Program-made: the position numbers and the translations under genes | The notes under the pieces: generated by a model | What the model was told of the DNA's origin: nothing | The model's database searches: none | Seen by the model: the letters and a program-made list of their open reading frames with translations, nothing else | Shown: positions 1-11,862 of the stretch, piece by piece | Numbering within the stretch: position 1 is the stretch's first letter | How the letters are laid out: each line of letters opens with the position of its first letter | Assembly: GCA_030998225.1 (NCBI GenBank) | Contig: JAPYXD010000704.1 | Location: 6,448,001-6,512,000, forward strand | Direction of reading: 5' to 3' | DNA: 64,000 nt | Source: Diplolepis rosae | Taxonomy: Eukaryota > Arthropoda > Insecta > Hymenoptera > Diplolepididae

Positions 1-84
1 AAGTAAGGATAATTACTTTCTTTGCGAAAATAACTGAAAGAAGTTTATATTTTGGAACATTGTGAGATATGAAAGAAAAACAAA

Positions 85-480
85 TCTGCCGGCTTTGCAG
101 ACACATTCGCATCGCACGCTTTATGCGCAGCTCGCTTCGCTTGCAAGTTTGAGCGCGCCCAGGGCACGCGATTCGATCGTCTCGCATCGCGCTCGATCTT
201 ATATACTTCGAATACATACTAGTTTATCACTTGTAATTTGATACTAAAGCTCAAGTCAATTTTTTATTATTGTAAATGTGAACCACATTTTTTCAAAGTT
301 ACTAAATTTGTTTTTGATTTCAAATGAAAAAGGAAATTCAATTTACCTAAGGCTCTATCAGCCTTGAGGAACACATACTCATCATGACACTCGCGCTTCG
401 CGCTCGGTTTTCTGTATACATTTCTGTAACTTTCTAATAATTTACATGATTTAAAAAATTGTATCTTCCAAATTTTAAAA
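85..480 (-). repeat. Helitron-like interspersed repeat, truncated copy D (reverse orientation)
   Basis: The minus strand shows the GC-rich end of the same repeat found complete at 6887-8050 and 13981-15354: a decayed version of the terminal TGCCCGC/GCGGGCA hairpin near 85-105, several GCGAAGCGC-type palindromes, and the CTGTATACATTT block near 410-425. Homology fades after about 480, so this copy is truncated and more diverged than the others. Confidence 0.6.
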
Positions 481-690
481 AATATTTATTGTTATTTGTG
501 ATTATTAAAAATTATTTAAATCCAATATTATCCCCATATTAACGAATAGAACAATGATATGTGAACACTTTTTATTTCTTAAAATTCTTATAAACTAGAA
601 CATTAATAAAAATTTTAATAGTCATTGTAAATATCAACTAAGAATGAAAGGAAAGGAAATAAAGGAAACACGTTCTTGGATCAAAGAACA

Positions 691-1135
691 TATATAAGAC
701 AGCTCCACTTAAGCGCCACCTTTGTGCGTGGTCTATTCGGTCCTACCTCAACGAACGAAGGAGGCGAGCAACAAACCGGCCGAGAACCGTGATCGTCGAT
801 TAAAATTCAACTTAGATACGATTGAACATTTTTAATCGTATCTCGGGTACCCATGAATATTTTTGAAGTTATCTTGGCTTAAATTAAAGATAAGATTTAA
901 GACTCTATGTCGTATAATTTTCAGATTTTGGAAAAATTTTTCCTAGGTCATGCAAAATGTTGAAGTTGAGGTAGAGAATTTGAGAAAATCTTAAATGTCA
1001 ACCTAAAATTTAGTGTGTTTGTGAGGTGTTGAAAAAAAACTTTTGCATATCGAAGAATGGACTGAAAAAGGGAAGGAAACAGAAACTGAGTAAAGAGGAT
1101 TCGTAAAAGGAGAAAAATTAGCCAAAAGTATCAGT
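691..1135 (+). promoter_or_regulatory. TATA-box promoter and 5' leader
   Basis: A TATATAAGA box lies at 691-699, and about 440 bases of leader separate it from the ATG at 1136. The leader is richer in G+C (720-800) than its surroundings, as expected for a 5' UTR. The transcription start cannot be fixed from sequence alone; about 720-725 is likely if the TATA box is real. Confidence 0.4.
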
Positions 1136-2355
1136 ATGAGTCCGGTAAGTATATTCATCGCAATTCATCTATATTTTATAGGTTATGGCATTAGTTTTTC
1201 AATAAAATTTGCAATTTACATTGTTTTGTTTCTTGGCCAAAATGTTGTACAAGCATGTTATGTACAATGTTTTTTCTAACCTACAAAGTTCTTTGATTAC
1301 TTTCTTACTAAATCTATAAATTCCTCGTGATCTCGCATAAGTTTTCGTTACCTGGTTTTCAAAAACCTTTTTGTATTCTCATTTTTGGTATTATGTTCTT
1401 ATATAACGGTGTTTGTGACAGATGGATCAACTGATGCCGGCGAATTTTTTGGAATCGACGTTCAAGGCCCATCAACATCATATTTTATTGCTCGAAACCT
1501 TCACTCAGATTCGTGTACATATGTGAGATTTCAGTTCCTAAGAAAGAACTGTCTATTGCCTCACCAATAACTAGCGAGTGCCTCAACAATACTTCAAAAG
1601 TTTAGACCAGGCCGTGTTCGCGAGCATAGGCGATAGCGGCCACTATACTTTGATCCTGTTTTGAGCTTACGCCAGATGGCGCCGAAGTATAATTTCCTAA
1701 ACCTCACCCCGCTGACCGCCGCACCGTAGTCACATCGTACATTTCTAATGATCACTAAGACACTGAGATGTGCTAAAATGCTAACGGATGGGAATAAACT
1801 TCGAGGTTTAATAAAACTATGTAAGTCATTATTATTAAGTAAGTATTCGAATCGCATTGATAAACTTGCTTTTTGTGATTGCAGTTTTCTGATAAGTGTA
1901 TCCTTACATACATGGAGTATTATTATTTCAATGTATATATTTGTAATTTTGGGACGTTGAGTGATCATCTCTATTTATGTTTAGCCTGACAGTACTCTGC
2001 GATACACAGTTAAAACTCCATGTATGTGAGGATGCACTCATCAGGAAACTGCAATCACAAAAAGCAAGATTATCAATACGATTCGAATAATTACTTGATA
2101 ATAATTACTTGCATAATTTTATTTAACCTAAAAGTTTATTCCGATTTCAGTATTTCCTGAATTATCTGAACATGATCTGAACAGTCATCTTTTATCTTCT
2201 TTTAGGGTTTTGAGCTTACGCCAGATGGCTCTGACGAAATCTATGTTGGGCCACCACTAAAGCATTACGCGGGCATGGCCTGGTTTAGACTCACTAATAA
2301 CCAGACCCCTGCCACTTCACCTATTTTTCTCTACGACTTTGTGGCGACAAAGTGA
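1136..2355 (+). CDS. Small spliced gene, unidentified (three candidate exons)
   Basis: Product not recognised. Exon 1 (1136-1144) codes MSP and ends at a perfect GTAAGT donor. Exon 2 begins at 1422 after a GTTTGTGACAG acceptor and codes MDQLMPANFLESTF..., ending at GTGAGA (1523) or earlier at GTACAT. Exon 3 (2206-2355) follows a TCTTCTTTTAG acceptor and codes a clean 49-residue stretch starting GFELTPDGSDEIYVG and ending FLYDFVATK-stop. Exon 3 is in phase only if exon 2 uses the weaker GTACAT donor, so the joining of exons 2 and 3 is inferred. The intron contains a large foldback. The end of exon 3 recurs at 41018-41072 with the same stop, which raises the possibility that exon 3 is transposon-derived. 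A TATA box at 691 and the leader support a real promoter. Confidence 0.4.
1596..2291. repeat. Long foldback (inverted repeat) element
   Basis: Left arm about 1790-1919 and right arm about 2014-2143 are reverse complements over roughly 130 bases with scattered mismatches. A looser outer match pairs 1596-1625 with 2262-2291. The arms include a TTGTGATTGCAG block, also seen reverse-complemented. It lies in the intron before the exon at 2206. Confidence 0.7.
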
Positions 2356-2590
2356 GGTAGTTCCGAATTCTCTACCAGGCGGCTCTAGTAACGGTCTGCC
2401 CTCGGATGTCTCTCTCACTCTTCGATGAATTACATTACATTTGTCTTCTCTTGCACTCATTGGTAGCACATAGTACGTACTATAAACAAAAGCAGTGATT
2501 ACAGTGGCTCAAGTATGTCAATCGTAGAATGATAAGAAGTCGTAACAAAAGCAGCTCAAGAAAAATTTTGCTAAATTTTGTGTATGAAAA
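2300..2590 (+). repeat. Dispersed repeat, copy 1 (second copy at 41011-41300)
   Basis: About 290 bases beginning CAGACCCCTGCCACTTCA recur at 41018 in the same orientation with roughly 85-90% identity by eye. The shared block includes the FLYDFVATK/VTTK-stop coding end and about 220 bases of non-coding sequence, so it is either an exon plus 3' UTR that was duplicated or the end of a mobile element. Confidence 0.7.
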
Positions 2591-2591
2591 T

Positions 2592-5001
2592 GTAATTATT
2601 TGTTGCTATAAAATATTTCTTCGCCTGATTCTTATCAAACTTTACTAACATTATTTATTTAAGGTATGAAAGCCAGGCATTTACAACTGCGCAGTTATTT
2701 TTCGAAACGTTTAAGGTTACTCTTTGATATTTTATTTCTAATTTTATGATTTATTTTTCATAAAAAACAAATATTGATACAGGAAATGAATTTCATGTAA
2801 TTGTGAAGGCTAATGTGCAGGAACCCATATAGGTTCTAATATGGAATTTTCAATAGGGTAGGCCATGAAACTTGGATTAAGGGCGTAGAAGAAGCTGCTT
2901 CGAAAATAAAGAAGTAAAAAATTTGATTATTATGATCATTTTAGGCCAATACTTACCCTTTTATGGTGCCGTCCTAGGACGGCAGACAACGCAAAAAAAA
3001 TGTGGAAAATCATAAAAGTGATAAGTATGAACATATTCAATCTTTTTCTTACTATTAGCCTTTCCCGATTTGCATTGGGTCTGCGGTAAGACTTGAATGC
3101 ATATCGAAAATATGCACACAATAGATTCTGGGGCTCTCGAGTTTGTTTGAATAATTTTCGTATGAAAAAGAATATTGCTGTCCTTTTTAATGATATTAAC
3201 ATAAATGAAAAAAAGGATAGCATTATACTTTTCCATACAAAAATTATTCGACAGAACTTGAGAATAGTATTCCTAAGCATAATAAAAGTCTCTAAATTGA
3301 AGATTATCTGTTTTTTTTTTGTAAGTGCAGTAGTGTCTTTCTCTAACGCACAGGGGATCACTTAGCGACAACGGAAATTGGGAATATAAGAACTCCAGAC
3401 TCCTATTGTGTACGCATTTTTAACATATCGAACCTATGCTGGACATAAAAAGATTTATAATTATACTGTGGGGGGGGGGGAGAAGAGGGCGTTTAATTCG
3501 CTACAAAAGAATCATATTTACGATAATATTGTTTGACGACACAGTTAATATATATTTATTCATGTAATTAGTGTATAATAAAATGACATTTGAATAATAT
3601 TCTGTAAAATTTTCATTAATAATTATGTAGAAATAAGCCATTGACAACAAATCTTCGTAGAGGCCTCAAAAAAAGTTACATTGCAGTGAACCGCATAATT
3701 CATCACTAGATCATCTGAAATCAAAAATCCAAAAAGATTTCATTAACTGATAAGCTCCTGAAGGTAATGCCATCAGGTTTTTTGAAATTGATTTTTAAAT
3801 TTTTGGTGACACTTAGAAGTCATAATACCGACTTTTCATTCAAAAATTGAACAGAATCAAAAAAATCGGGAATTATATTTAATTATAGAGTTCACCGATT
3901 TTAAAAAAGCTAAGTGTGAGAAAAACGCGTTTAAAAGTTTCGAAGATTTCTATACTAGAAATCTAGAAATTAAACATCAATTGCCGAGTGTTTTTCTTCA
4001 ATATACTTACACAAAATCATCGATGCTAGCCCCATAAAGCAAAAGGCTTTCAGCTGTGATGTCTAGAGCATCTTGTTGTTCTTGTCTACGGCGCATTCTG
4101 CCTTCTTTGATTTCTTTCGCTCGAAGCCGAATCGGAGGGACGGAGACTTACAACTGCATACCTCCGTTGCTCCGTTAGTTTTACTCCAATCAACTTCAAA
4201 TTTGATCTCGTGATATGTCGTACATTCATATGACAAAATAAAAAGAAACGCTAAAAGAAATACCCCCCCCCCCCCATCCCGCCTCTTAAGTTTTTAAATA
4301 TACTAGAATGAGTACAAATTGGTAAAAAAAATTGCAAATTGTTTCATACATCTCGGTTTTACAGTTTTAATACCGATATATGAACTTTCACAGAGAAATA
4401 TTAAATATATAACAAGGCACGTCGATGAATACTAATTTTTGCTCTTGAATCTTGCACGAATGAGTCGTGAGATTTTCTTCTACAACTCAACGATAAACCC
4501 AAATTCAAAAAAATATTCATGATAGCTAAACCATAGCCGTTTATGTATTAACTTAACCTAAAAAATATTTCCGTGGACACTCATATTTCAGTAAATATTG
4601 TATTTACATTTAAGTTAAATTCAAATATTATTTTTAAACATGTCATGGACCTGTTGTTGAAAAAAACCTAAAATCAAATCTTCGCTGGCTTAACTTGCGA
4701 CAAGTGTATCTGGGTGCTTCCACACGTGTAAAATAGTCCATTAGATTCCCAATAATAAACTCTTGAATACCTGCATTCATTTTGTTTTTTAGGCTATCAT
4801 TAAAAACCTCTGAATACGAATGACGAAGGGCTAGAAAACAATATTCACTGTAAATAATCTAAATCTTTCTAAAACCCTCTACTGCTCCTGGTTCTGCTTT
4901 ACGATGTTAGTTGTAGTATTTTTTTTTATACGTGTACTTGAAGCTCGATATCTATAGTCTACTATGTTTTTTTAAATTAAGCTTAAGCGGCCCGAAACGT
5001 A
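2592..5001. other. Intergenic, no supported gene
   Basis: AT-rich with only short chance ORFs. It holds a hairpin at 3148-3250 (arms of about 39 bases around AATAATTTTCGTATG), a poly-G run near 3471 and a poly-C run near 4263. I see no coding exon or transposon boundary in the rest. Confidence 0.5.
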
Positions 5002-6158
5002 CACGGAAAAAAATGAAATGTCTGCTACTGCTAACTGCAGTTAGCTGTCGACAAGTTAATTATGATTGATAAAAAGTTTGCTGAGAGAGTTAACAGTTTG
5101 CTGGGACAGTTAAAAAATGTTAGCTGCAATCGAGGTTGAAAATTTGCATTGGACTCCTTAGCGTATTAAGAGTTGTAGCTAATCATTTGGTTGTTGCAGC
5201 TAAAACAGTTTACTCTCCTAGAGAATCTCAAAATTCGTACTCGTAGCTTTTAAAATTTTGCGCTTATATGTAAGAAGTTAGCAGCGGTTGCTAACGGCTG
5301 CTTAGACATCCCGCGTTTTCTGTGCTGCTCATGCGCACAAAGCGCGACTAGTCAGATATTTTGCTGTAAATGGTAAGTTGTACACCTGTCGCGTTGTTTT
5401 AAATTTAATTTATAAATAATTCGACGATTCGCGTTAATTTATAATGCAAATGACTGATTTGTAACTGATCTCTGCAGATTGTATTGTAGGTTTTGTAATA
5501 GGTTCTTTATTGTGCTATTTATTATCTTCTTACTGAGGTTATCTTAATTCTAAGTGTTGTATACTTGTACAATTGAGAGGCCGGAGACGCCTCGCGTCTG
5601 AAGTATGAGCGACGTTTAGAAGCCTCCCCATTCTTAAGCGAAGAATTTTTGAAAACATTATATTGGACTGGCAAGTAAGTCGCTACTGTTCCCGGTAATG
5701 TTTCTACTTGTAGCTATAAGTTTTATTATCAAAGCAGTTCACGTTTTATTCTTATTCTTGAAAAATTATGCTGTGATTAAGGTTAGAACTGAATCAGTTT
5801 TTTTTCGTTTTTAATTCTGCAGGTTACGATATGTCGCAAGAAATTAGTTGTTTTGATATAACTTGCCAGCAGACTTTTGTGAAAATCAATGATGTTGTGC
5901 TACCTCTATTTGCAGCAATTGCTAATAAAATTAACTAGTACTTCAAACGCTGTTAGAACAGGAAGATAACACGACCGATAGGCTACTGCTGACAATCGTT
6001 GTTACCAGTGCTAACGTAAATTAGCTGGCATCGCTAAAGTACTGTAGCGAATAGACGTTAGTAATAGCAGCTAAGACATTCGCTGTCCGTATATCAAGTA
6101 ACTTTCTTAGCTGTGGTAGCGAATATTTAGCTAATGCAGCTAATTATTTTTTTCCGTG
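5002..6158. mobile_element. TA-flanked MITE-like element with CACGGAAAAAAAT ends
   Basis: The left end reads TA-CACGGAAAAAAAT (TA at 5000-5001) and the right end ATTTTTTTCCG-TG-TA (TA at 6159-6160), giving short terminal inverted repeats and a TA duplication, as in Tc1/mariner-type non-autonomous elements. Both ends are rich in TTAGCTGC/GCAGCTAA motifs (for example 5030-5130, 6010-6145). There is no ORF of useful length in 1157 bases. Confidence 0.7.
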
Positions 6159-6159
6159 T

Positions 6160-6725
6160 ATGTAAAAATTGAACGTGTATTGCCTGAACATACCACGTTT
6201 CTCAAAAAAATTCCAATCAGCACATTACCATGAATAACTAAAGGACTTCCAATATCAATCTGAAATTGAACAGGTTAATTTTAAAGGCCATGTGATACTT
6301 AGAAAGTTTTCAAATCCATGTGAGAAACCAGGTTTAGTTTCTCTCCATGTTTATGAACAAAATAATCAAAGTTATCGAGTAAAAATTTAGAGACAGCGAA
6401 GAAACGTTCAAACGCGGTAGATAGCCTATTTATGATTTTGATTTCACAAGAAAGTTTTTGAACAGATTTTGCTCAAGGGTGTCACCTCGTGCAACTGTTT
6501 CAGAAAATCGAACTTTTGTTTTGCATAAATTGCATCCAAATATAGAGTAGAATATGTGGTAGACAGCAGATTAATGGTGAGTTAAAGTTTTATTAGTGGT
6601 AATCGTATTTGAACCTTTAAACGTGTTTTTATCAAAACTGTATTTTTCAAGCTGGTGACCACGATACCTCGACATCTATTTAATCAAAATTTTAATAGCT
6701 TATTCAGTACTTATGTAGTCACAAG
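6160..6725. other. Intergenic, nothing recognised
   Basis: AT-rich sequence without a supported exon, repeat boundary or RNA gene. Confidence 0.4.
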
Positions 6726-6791
6726 GCGAACTAAGATACCACCTTGATCAAAAAGGTTTAGGACTTTATTTTTAAAATCAAAAATACAAGT

Positions 6792-9034
6792 TTATTCATC
6801 ATAATCGATATTGTCCCCTTCGAAGTACTCCTCATCGACTGCAACGCACTTATGCCAGCGCTTGATCCAATTCTCGAAACATTTTTACATTCTCATCATG
6901 GATGAGAAGGTATTGGTTTTATGTGAAAAATGACTTTCGAAATTTTCATCAAATCTTTACGTTTTGAGACCCCCTGAGTCAGAAAAAATGGTTTTTACGA
7001 AAGTGTCTGTCTGTCTGTCTGTAGTAGGTCGTGTGCGGCATAACTCTCGATAGAATTTTCAGATTGAATTGAGCTTTGGTACACTTTATCGGAGCCGAAA
7101 AAGTAAGGAGAAGTTCGTTAACCAGCCACATCCAATCAAAATTGAGGGATGGGGCACTACTTTTGTGTTTTTGAAAATAATTTTTTGAAAAAATCAAAAA
7201 TTTCAATACTGGTTTTAGATAGTGCTCATAAATCTCTACAAATTATTCTAATAACATTTTTTGATTAAATCAAAATTAGAAATGTTACAGCATATTCAAA
7301 TTCGAAAAAAGTCAATATCAAAATTCCATTTTCCAGTTAAATTATACGAGATACGAAAAAACGTTAGAATACAAAGTTGTTAGTTTAAAAAAGATCTACA
7401 AGTTTTGTCTCACACAGTTTCTGATAAAAGATATATTTTTCGTTTCAATTCCAAAAAATACGATTAAAATTCAAAAATTCCATTTTTTAGACAAAATATG
7501 TGAGATTCAAAAAAATCTTTGAGATGAAAATTGTTTGGCTAAATAAGGTCTACACATTCTTATCAATAAATTTCTCGACAGGATGTATATTTTATGTTTT
7601 GATTTTTAATATTAAATAAATTCGATTTTTTTCACCAAAATATGTGATACGAAATAAGCGTTGTTCTGCAAAATCATTTCCTTAAATAAAGTCTACGATT
7701 GTTTTTCCTTTTTAAAAGATTTGGAAGAAAATAAATTTATCAATAATCATGTAATTTATTAAAAAGTTACAAAAATGCATACAGAAAATCGAGCGCGAAC
7801 CGCGAGTGTCATGATGAAAATGTATTCCTTAAGGCCGATAGAGCCTTAAGTAAATTGAATTTCCTGTTTCACTGAATCTGAAAAAGAAACTTAGTGAATT
7901 TGAGAAGATGACTAATTTACATCATCTTTAATATCATTAAGTTGGTTTGAGCTTCAGTATTAAATTATAAGAAATAAACTTAAACGTATGCGAAGAGCAC
8001 AAGACCGAGCGCGAAGCGCGCAATGAGAATGTGCCCGCGAAGCGGGCAGATTTTTTATAAGCGGTTTGCGGTATAACCATCAGAGCCATCTTCGATTTTT
8101 CCATGACCTCATCTCGGGTGCTGTAACACGTTCCGCGGAGCGGTTTCTTGAGTCGACCGAATAGGAAAAAGTCCCAGGGAGCCAAATCAGGTGAAATCGG
8201 TGGTTGTTGGATTGTATTCGTTTCGTTTTTAGCCAACTGCTCACGGATAACGATGGCATTGTGCGACGGTGCGTTATCGTGGTGCAAAATCCACGTGTTC
8301 TTTGCCCACAAATCCGATCTTTTTTGGCGAATTGCTTTACGCAAACGTCTCATAACGCCCAAATAATACTCCTTATTGATGGTCTGGCCTTCTGGAAGGA
8401 ATTCATGATGCACAACACCTCTGTAATCCATGAAAACCGTAAGCATCACCTTCTTTTTTGACTGAAAACGACGTGGTTTTTTCGGTCTCAGCTCAATGGG
8501 TGAACGCCATTCACTCGCTTGATGTCTGGAGTGCGTGTCATACTCATAAATCTACGTCTCGTCACTAGTAATTATCCGTTTGATTAATGATGGGTCGGAG
8601 TCGACCTTGGAAAGCATGTCTTTTGCGACATCAACGCGATCCCTTTTTTGCATGCAATTCAGGTCTTTCGGCACCATCTTTGCAGCGACATGTCTGAGGC
8701 CCAAATCATTAATCAAAATGTCTTGAGCGGATCCGTAAGCAATGTTCAACTCTTCTGCAATCTCTCTAATGGTCGATTTACGGCTTTCGGTCATCCAGCC
8801 TTTGATTTTGTTGATGTTTTCATCAGTTATCGCCGTCCACGGCCTGCCACTGCGTTCGTCATCCTCGACCGACTCACGACCACTTCTGAAGCGTTCGTGC
8901 CGGCGGAAAACGTTCGATCTCGTTAGAGTATCGTTGCCGATACACTTCTTCAACATTTCCAAAGTCTGCACACCGTTAAATCCATTTTTAACACAAAATT
9001 TAATGCAAACTCGTTGCTGCAAAGTCGATGACAT
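6792..9034 (-). pseudogene. Mariner transposase (DD34D), split by an insertion
   Basis: A Tc1/mariner-superfamily transposase that would cut and paste its own element at TA sites. From the ATG at 9034 the protein begins MSSTLQQRVCIKFC with the mariner paired helix-turn-helix region (residues ~1-110), then the first catalytic Asp in IITSDET. A TAG then replaces the expected Trp codon near 8550. The same frame continues with HHDNAPSH (second Asp) and SPDLAPWDFFLF (third Asp); I count 34 residues between the second and third Asp. At 8051 the frame is interrupted by a 1164-base insert and resumes at 6886 with the family-typical C-terminus, which ends at the TAA at 6792-6794. Total length without the insert is about 350 residues, normal for mariner. 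One nonsense codon and the insertion make this copy inactive. Confidence 0.92.
6887..8050 (+). mobile_element. Helitron/Helentron-like non-autonomous element, copy A
   Basis: The insert lies inside the mariner reading frame, so its ends are defined. It begins ACATTCTCATCATGG, whose TTCTCATC-ATG-GATGAGAA forms a hairpin, and it ends in TGCCCGC-GAA-GCGGGCA followed by GA. It sits in a run of T (T5 on the left, T6 on the right). No terminal inverted repeats are visible and there is no target duplication beyond T's. Terminal hairpins and insertion between T's fit Helentron-type rolling-circle elements, but no CTRR terminus is seen, so the class is inferred. A GTCTGTCTGTCTGT stretch and GCGAAGCGC palindromes recur in the other copies. 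Confidence 0.6.
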
Positions 9035-9079
9035 TTTTTTTGTGAAAAATCGAAATCACACACAAAGATAGATGTACAC

Positions 9080-10354
9080 AATAAAGCGTCACTTCAGCAA
9101 ATGTGAAGCTATCAAACTGAAAATCTGACAGAAAAAAATAAATAATACTTATAAGAATGTTTTTTTAAATAGATAATTTCCTTACTATCAATTCTTACCA
9201 GTTTTTTAAAAATGAATGGATTTTAATAAATCTTGGCTAATTTTTTCGGGAGAAATATTTTCTACATCTCTGATGTTTTCAGTTTGAAAAATGAAATCGA
9301 AAATTTTCGAATATATTGATAAAAAAATATATTTCTCTGATTAAAAAATCCTTTTAAAGATTTCAGTCACTGACAAGTTTAATTTTAAAATTGAAAACAG
9401 CAAAATAGGAGAAAATTATTTCCCCGAAAAAAGAAACTATGGTCTATCAAATCCCAATGATTTTCAAAAAATTGGTATTGCCTAGAAAACACCTAGAATA
9501 GAATTCGCTAATTCAATATCATACGCCCAGGGCCTTGGAGATAAAATCCGAGCCTAGGATAAGCAACTTGTGGACCATAATTTCATATAGGTTTATTACA
9601 TTAATGGTTTCATTTTATTCAATTTTTGGAGGGTTAACATGTTTAATATTGTAACACTGGTGCTGGTATTTGAAAATTTGACTGGGCAATATTTTCGAAA
9701 ATTACTCAATTCCCTTAATTGCAATTAAAGTATATACCTGATTAAGAAGTCCAATTCTTCCTTTTGGATATGCACAAAATGATCGTTCGTGAAAGTTCAT
9801 GAATATTTTAATACAATGTTTTGTCTCCTAATCAACTTTCAATGTCAGTGTCTGAATAGAAAATTGTATTTTAATTCAACGTTGTTTTTATACATCATCG
9901 TGGTACCAGATGCAAGACGGAAATATGATAGAATTTATTAGAGTCTTATGAATTGGCTTCTAAGTAAGGTAAGAGCACAAGTGATTGGCACTGACACCTA
10001 TCGTTGGCACCTCTCTCTAATTAACTTCAAGAAATTGGAATATGCAAGTATTAAACATAATCTGTTCGTATTACTCTCGTATGAGCCAAATACGATATTT
10101 GTTAACACTTTCCTATTGTTTAAAACAAATTACAAGGGGGTGCAAATTACTAAGATTTTAACACCTCTTCCAGTTTTTTCAAATGTAAAAACTTGCTTTT
10201 GATTACTCATAACATATTAACAGTATAAATTGGAAAATATTAAATTTTTGAACTACACAACGCTTTTAGTTATGATTCAAACAAGTTTAAGGATAAGAAA
10301 TTAATGTACAAATTTTTTTTCACGCTTAAGGGTGTCAACCACTATGTGTCTTAC
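9080..10354. other. Intergenic, no supported gene
   Basis: AT-rich. An open frame at 9948-10202 (plus) has no start context or splice support and shows no recognisable family. I call nothing here. Confidence 0.4.
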
Positions 10355-11002
10355 CCTTTTGATACACTTTTTGTGAATGTTCGTTTTTAACAGATAGTGT
10401 TGACCCGTCTACATTAATATCTTTTAAAATTAGCGATGGAAAAAGCCCTTTTTCAGATAGTACTGATGAGTGAACCTTACTAATTTTATATACCCTGCTT
10501 GCATTTGGGGCCTCTGGAGATTTTTTTTGTTACTTACGGAACGAACGCCTCTTTCATCAAATCCGGCCAACGTTAATTCTGTACCATTACTTATGTCTAT
10601 ATTTATGTTGTCCAATGGAAGTCTAAGTATCTTTGTACTGACCTGCTTCTTTAACTTTGAGAACAAAAATAATTTTAGAGTCACAATAAAATTGTTTACC
10701 TATTTTTCTACTGCAAAAAGTGTATTTTGAAAACATAAAAAATCAATAGTAGATTTTCAAAATGCCGTATTTCGCATTAAGTACACCGTAGCATGGTATA
10801 AAGCGTCTATTATCTCAAAAAATTTAGATCGGTAAGCTTTTTCGATCGGAAATTTGATCCCAGAACAATTGAATCAATACTTTGTTGAATTGCTTTTACG
10901 CTTTTTCTAATCATATACATTTGTTTTACTGATGCTAACCGTAATTTCACAATTGAGATAAACAATTCACGAAATGTATCTTGACAATTCAAACTTTGTG
11001 AG
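10355..11002 (-). CDS. Downstream exons of the interrupted host gene, unidentified
   Basis: Three protein-like exons on the minus strand. 11002-~10803 follows a GTGACACAG acceptor, contains FRELFISIVKLRLASVKQMY and runs to tandem stops near 10803, or splices earlier. 10642-10538 codes exactly 35 residues including LPLDNINIDISNGTELTLAG, with a GCAG acceptor and a perfect GTAAGT donor. 10475-10355 starts in the matching phase and codes LILKDINVDGSTLSVKNEH, ending at GTAAGA. The last two exons are phase-compatible, separated by a 62-base intron. Same strand and proximity suggest they belong with the exon cut by the CACTA element at 11836, but that exon's phase does not match the 11002 exon directly, so an exon is missing or the gene is damaged. 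Function unknown. Confidence 0.5.
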
Positions 11003-11835
11003 CTGTGTCACTTAATAGTAAAACTACGATAGAGTTACAAATCTTTATATAGAGTGATTCCGTGGATTCGATCTGTTTAAATAATTAATTTCGCGTTCTA
11101 TTATAGTTTTTGACTTTATGTTTGAATATATTATTCCCCTAATCTCATTACTCTGACTTCTTGAGTGCAAGGGGGAATACACCAGACATAGGTATGAGAC
11201 TCATGTTACGTTACAGTAGAACATTCCATTCAAACAAATTTGCCAAAAACTCCCCCAACCTATACTTTTTCTTGAAGGTAGCAGGGCGTTTCTTAGATTT
11301 AGAGTAGCAGTTTATGTACCTGAGACGTAAGCTTCTGAGTTCAATTGACAATTAAATTAAAATATTTACTTTTCTATATTGTTCGTCAAAAAGGTGCCAA
11401 ATAAATCTTCTTCGTATGATGTACTATCCCGAGTTGAAATATGCCTCTACTTTGACGCTCTTCATGCGCATGCTTTCAGGGGCTAAGGGTTTCAAAACAA
11501 GAGCTAACTCAATTCAATTTTAGCCTCTCCTCAACAACTCTTAAAGCAACAAATTTTCAACTTTACCTGAAGTAGGGGTTCATATTAACCTTACCATACC
11601 CTACTTTTGCACTCCAAGTTCTCCCAACACGGATTGCGCACGTTAGTACGAAAACCATTACATTTAAACTAAGAAATTTCGAGCAAAAGATATAATAATA
11701 TAATATAAAAGTATATAATTGTCATACAGAAATATCATCGCAATAATAATGCCGAAGAAATGATGATTTAAAAAAAAATGAAAACGATCATAGTTTTTTT
11801 ATGAGCCACCCTTTTCAACTTGTCAGACGACTTAC
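11003..11835. other. Probable intron of the interrupted gene
   Basis: It begins (minus strand) with GTAAGT at 11835 and ends with the CACAG acceptor before 11002. I could not find a convincing exon inside, although the phases of the flanking exons suggest one may exist. Confidence 0.35.
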
Positions 11836-11862
11836 TGTTACAAGGTCAATTTTGTAAGGAAA
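11836..11862 (-). CDS. 3' part of a coding exon interrupted by the 20.6 kb CACTA element
   Basis: Reading the minus strand across 32503-32800 and then 11862-11836 gives one open frame ending ...TFPYKIDLVT immediately before a GTAAGT donor (11835-11830). The remainder of the exon lies 20.6 kb away at 32503-32800. The repeated AA (11861-11862 and 32503-32504) is the probable 2-bp target duplication. Next exons of the same strand are at 10355-11002. Confidence 0.65.

Noticed and set aside
3148..3250. Hairpin as a microRNA precursor
   Set aside because: Arms contain bulges and AT-rich stretches and there is no evidence of conservation; a small foldback is the simpler reading.
3465..4280. Poly-G (3471) and poly-C (4263) as inverted ends of an element
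   Set aside because: Beyond the homopolymers the flanking sequences pair poorly and no target duplication is visible.
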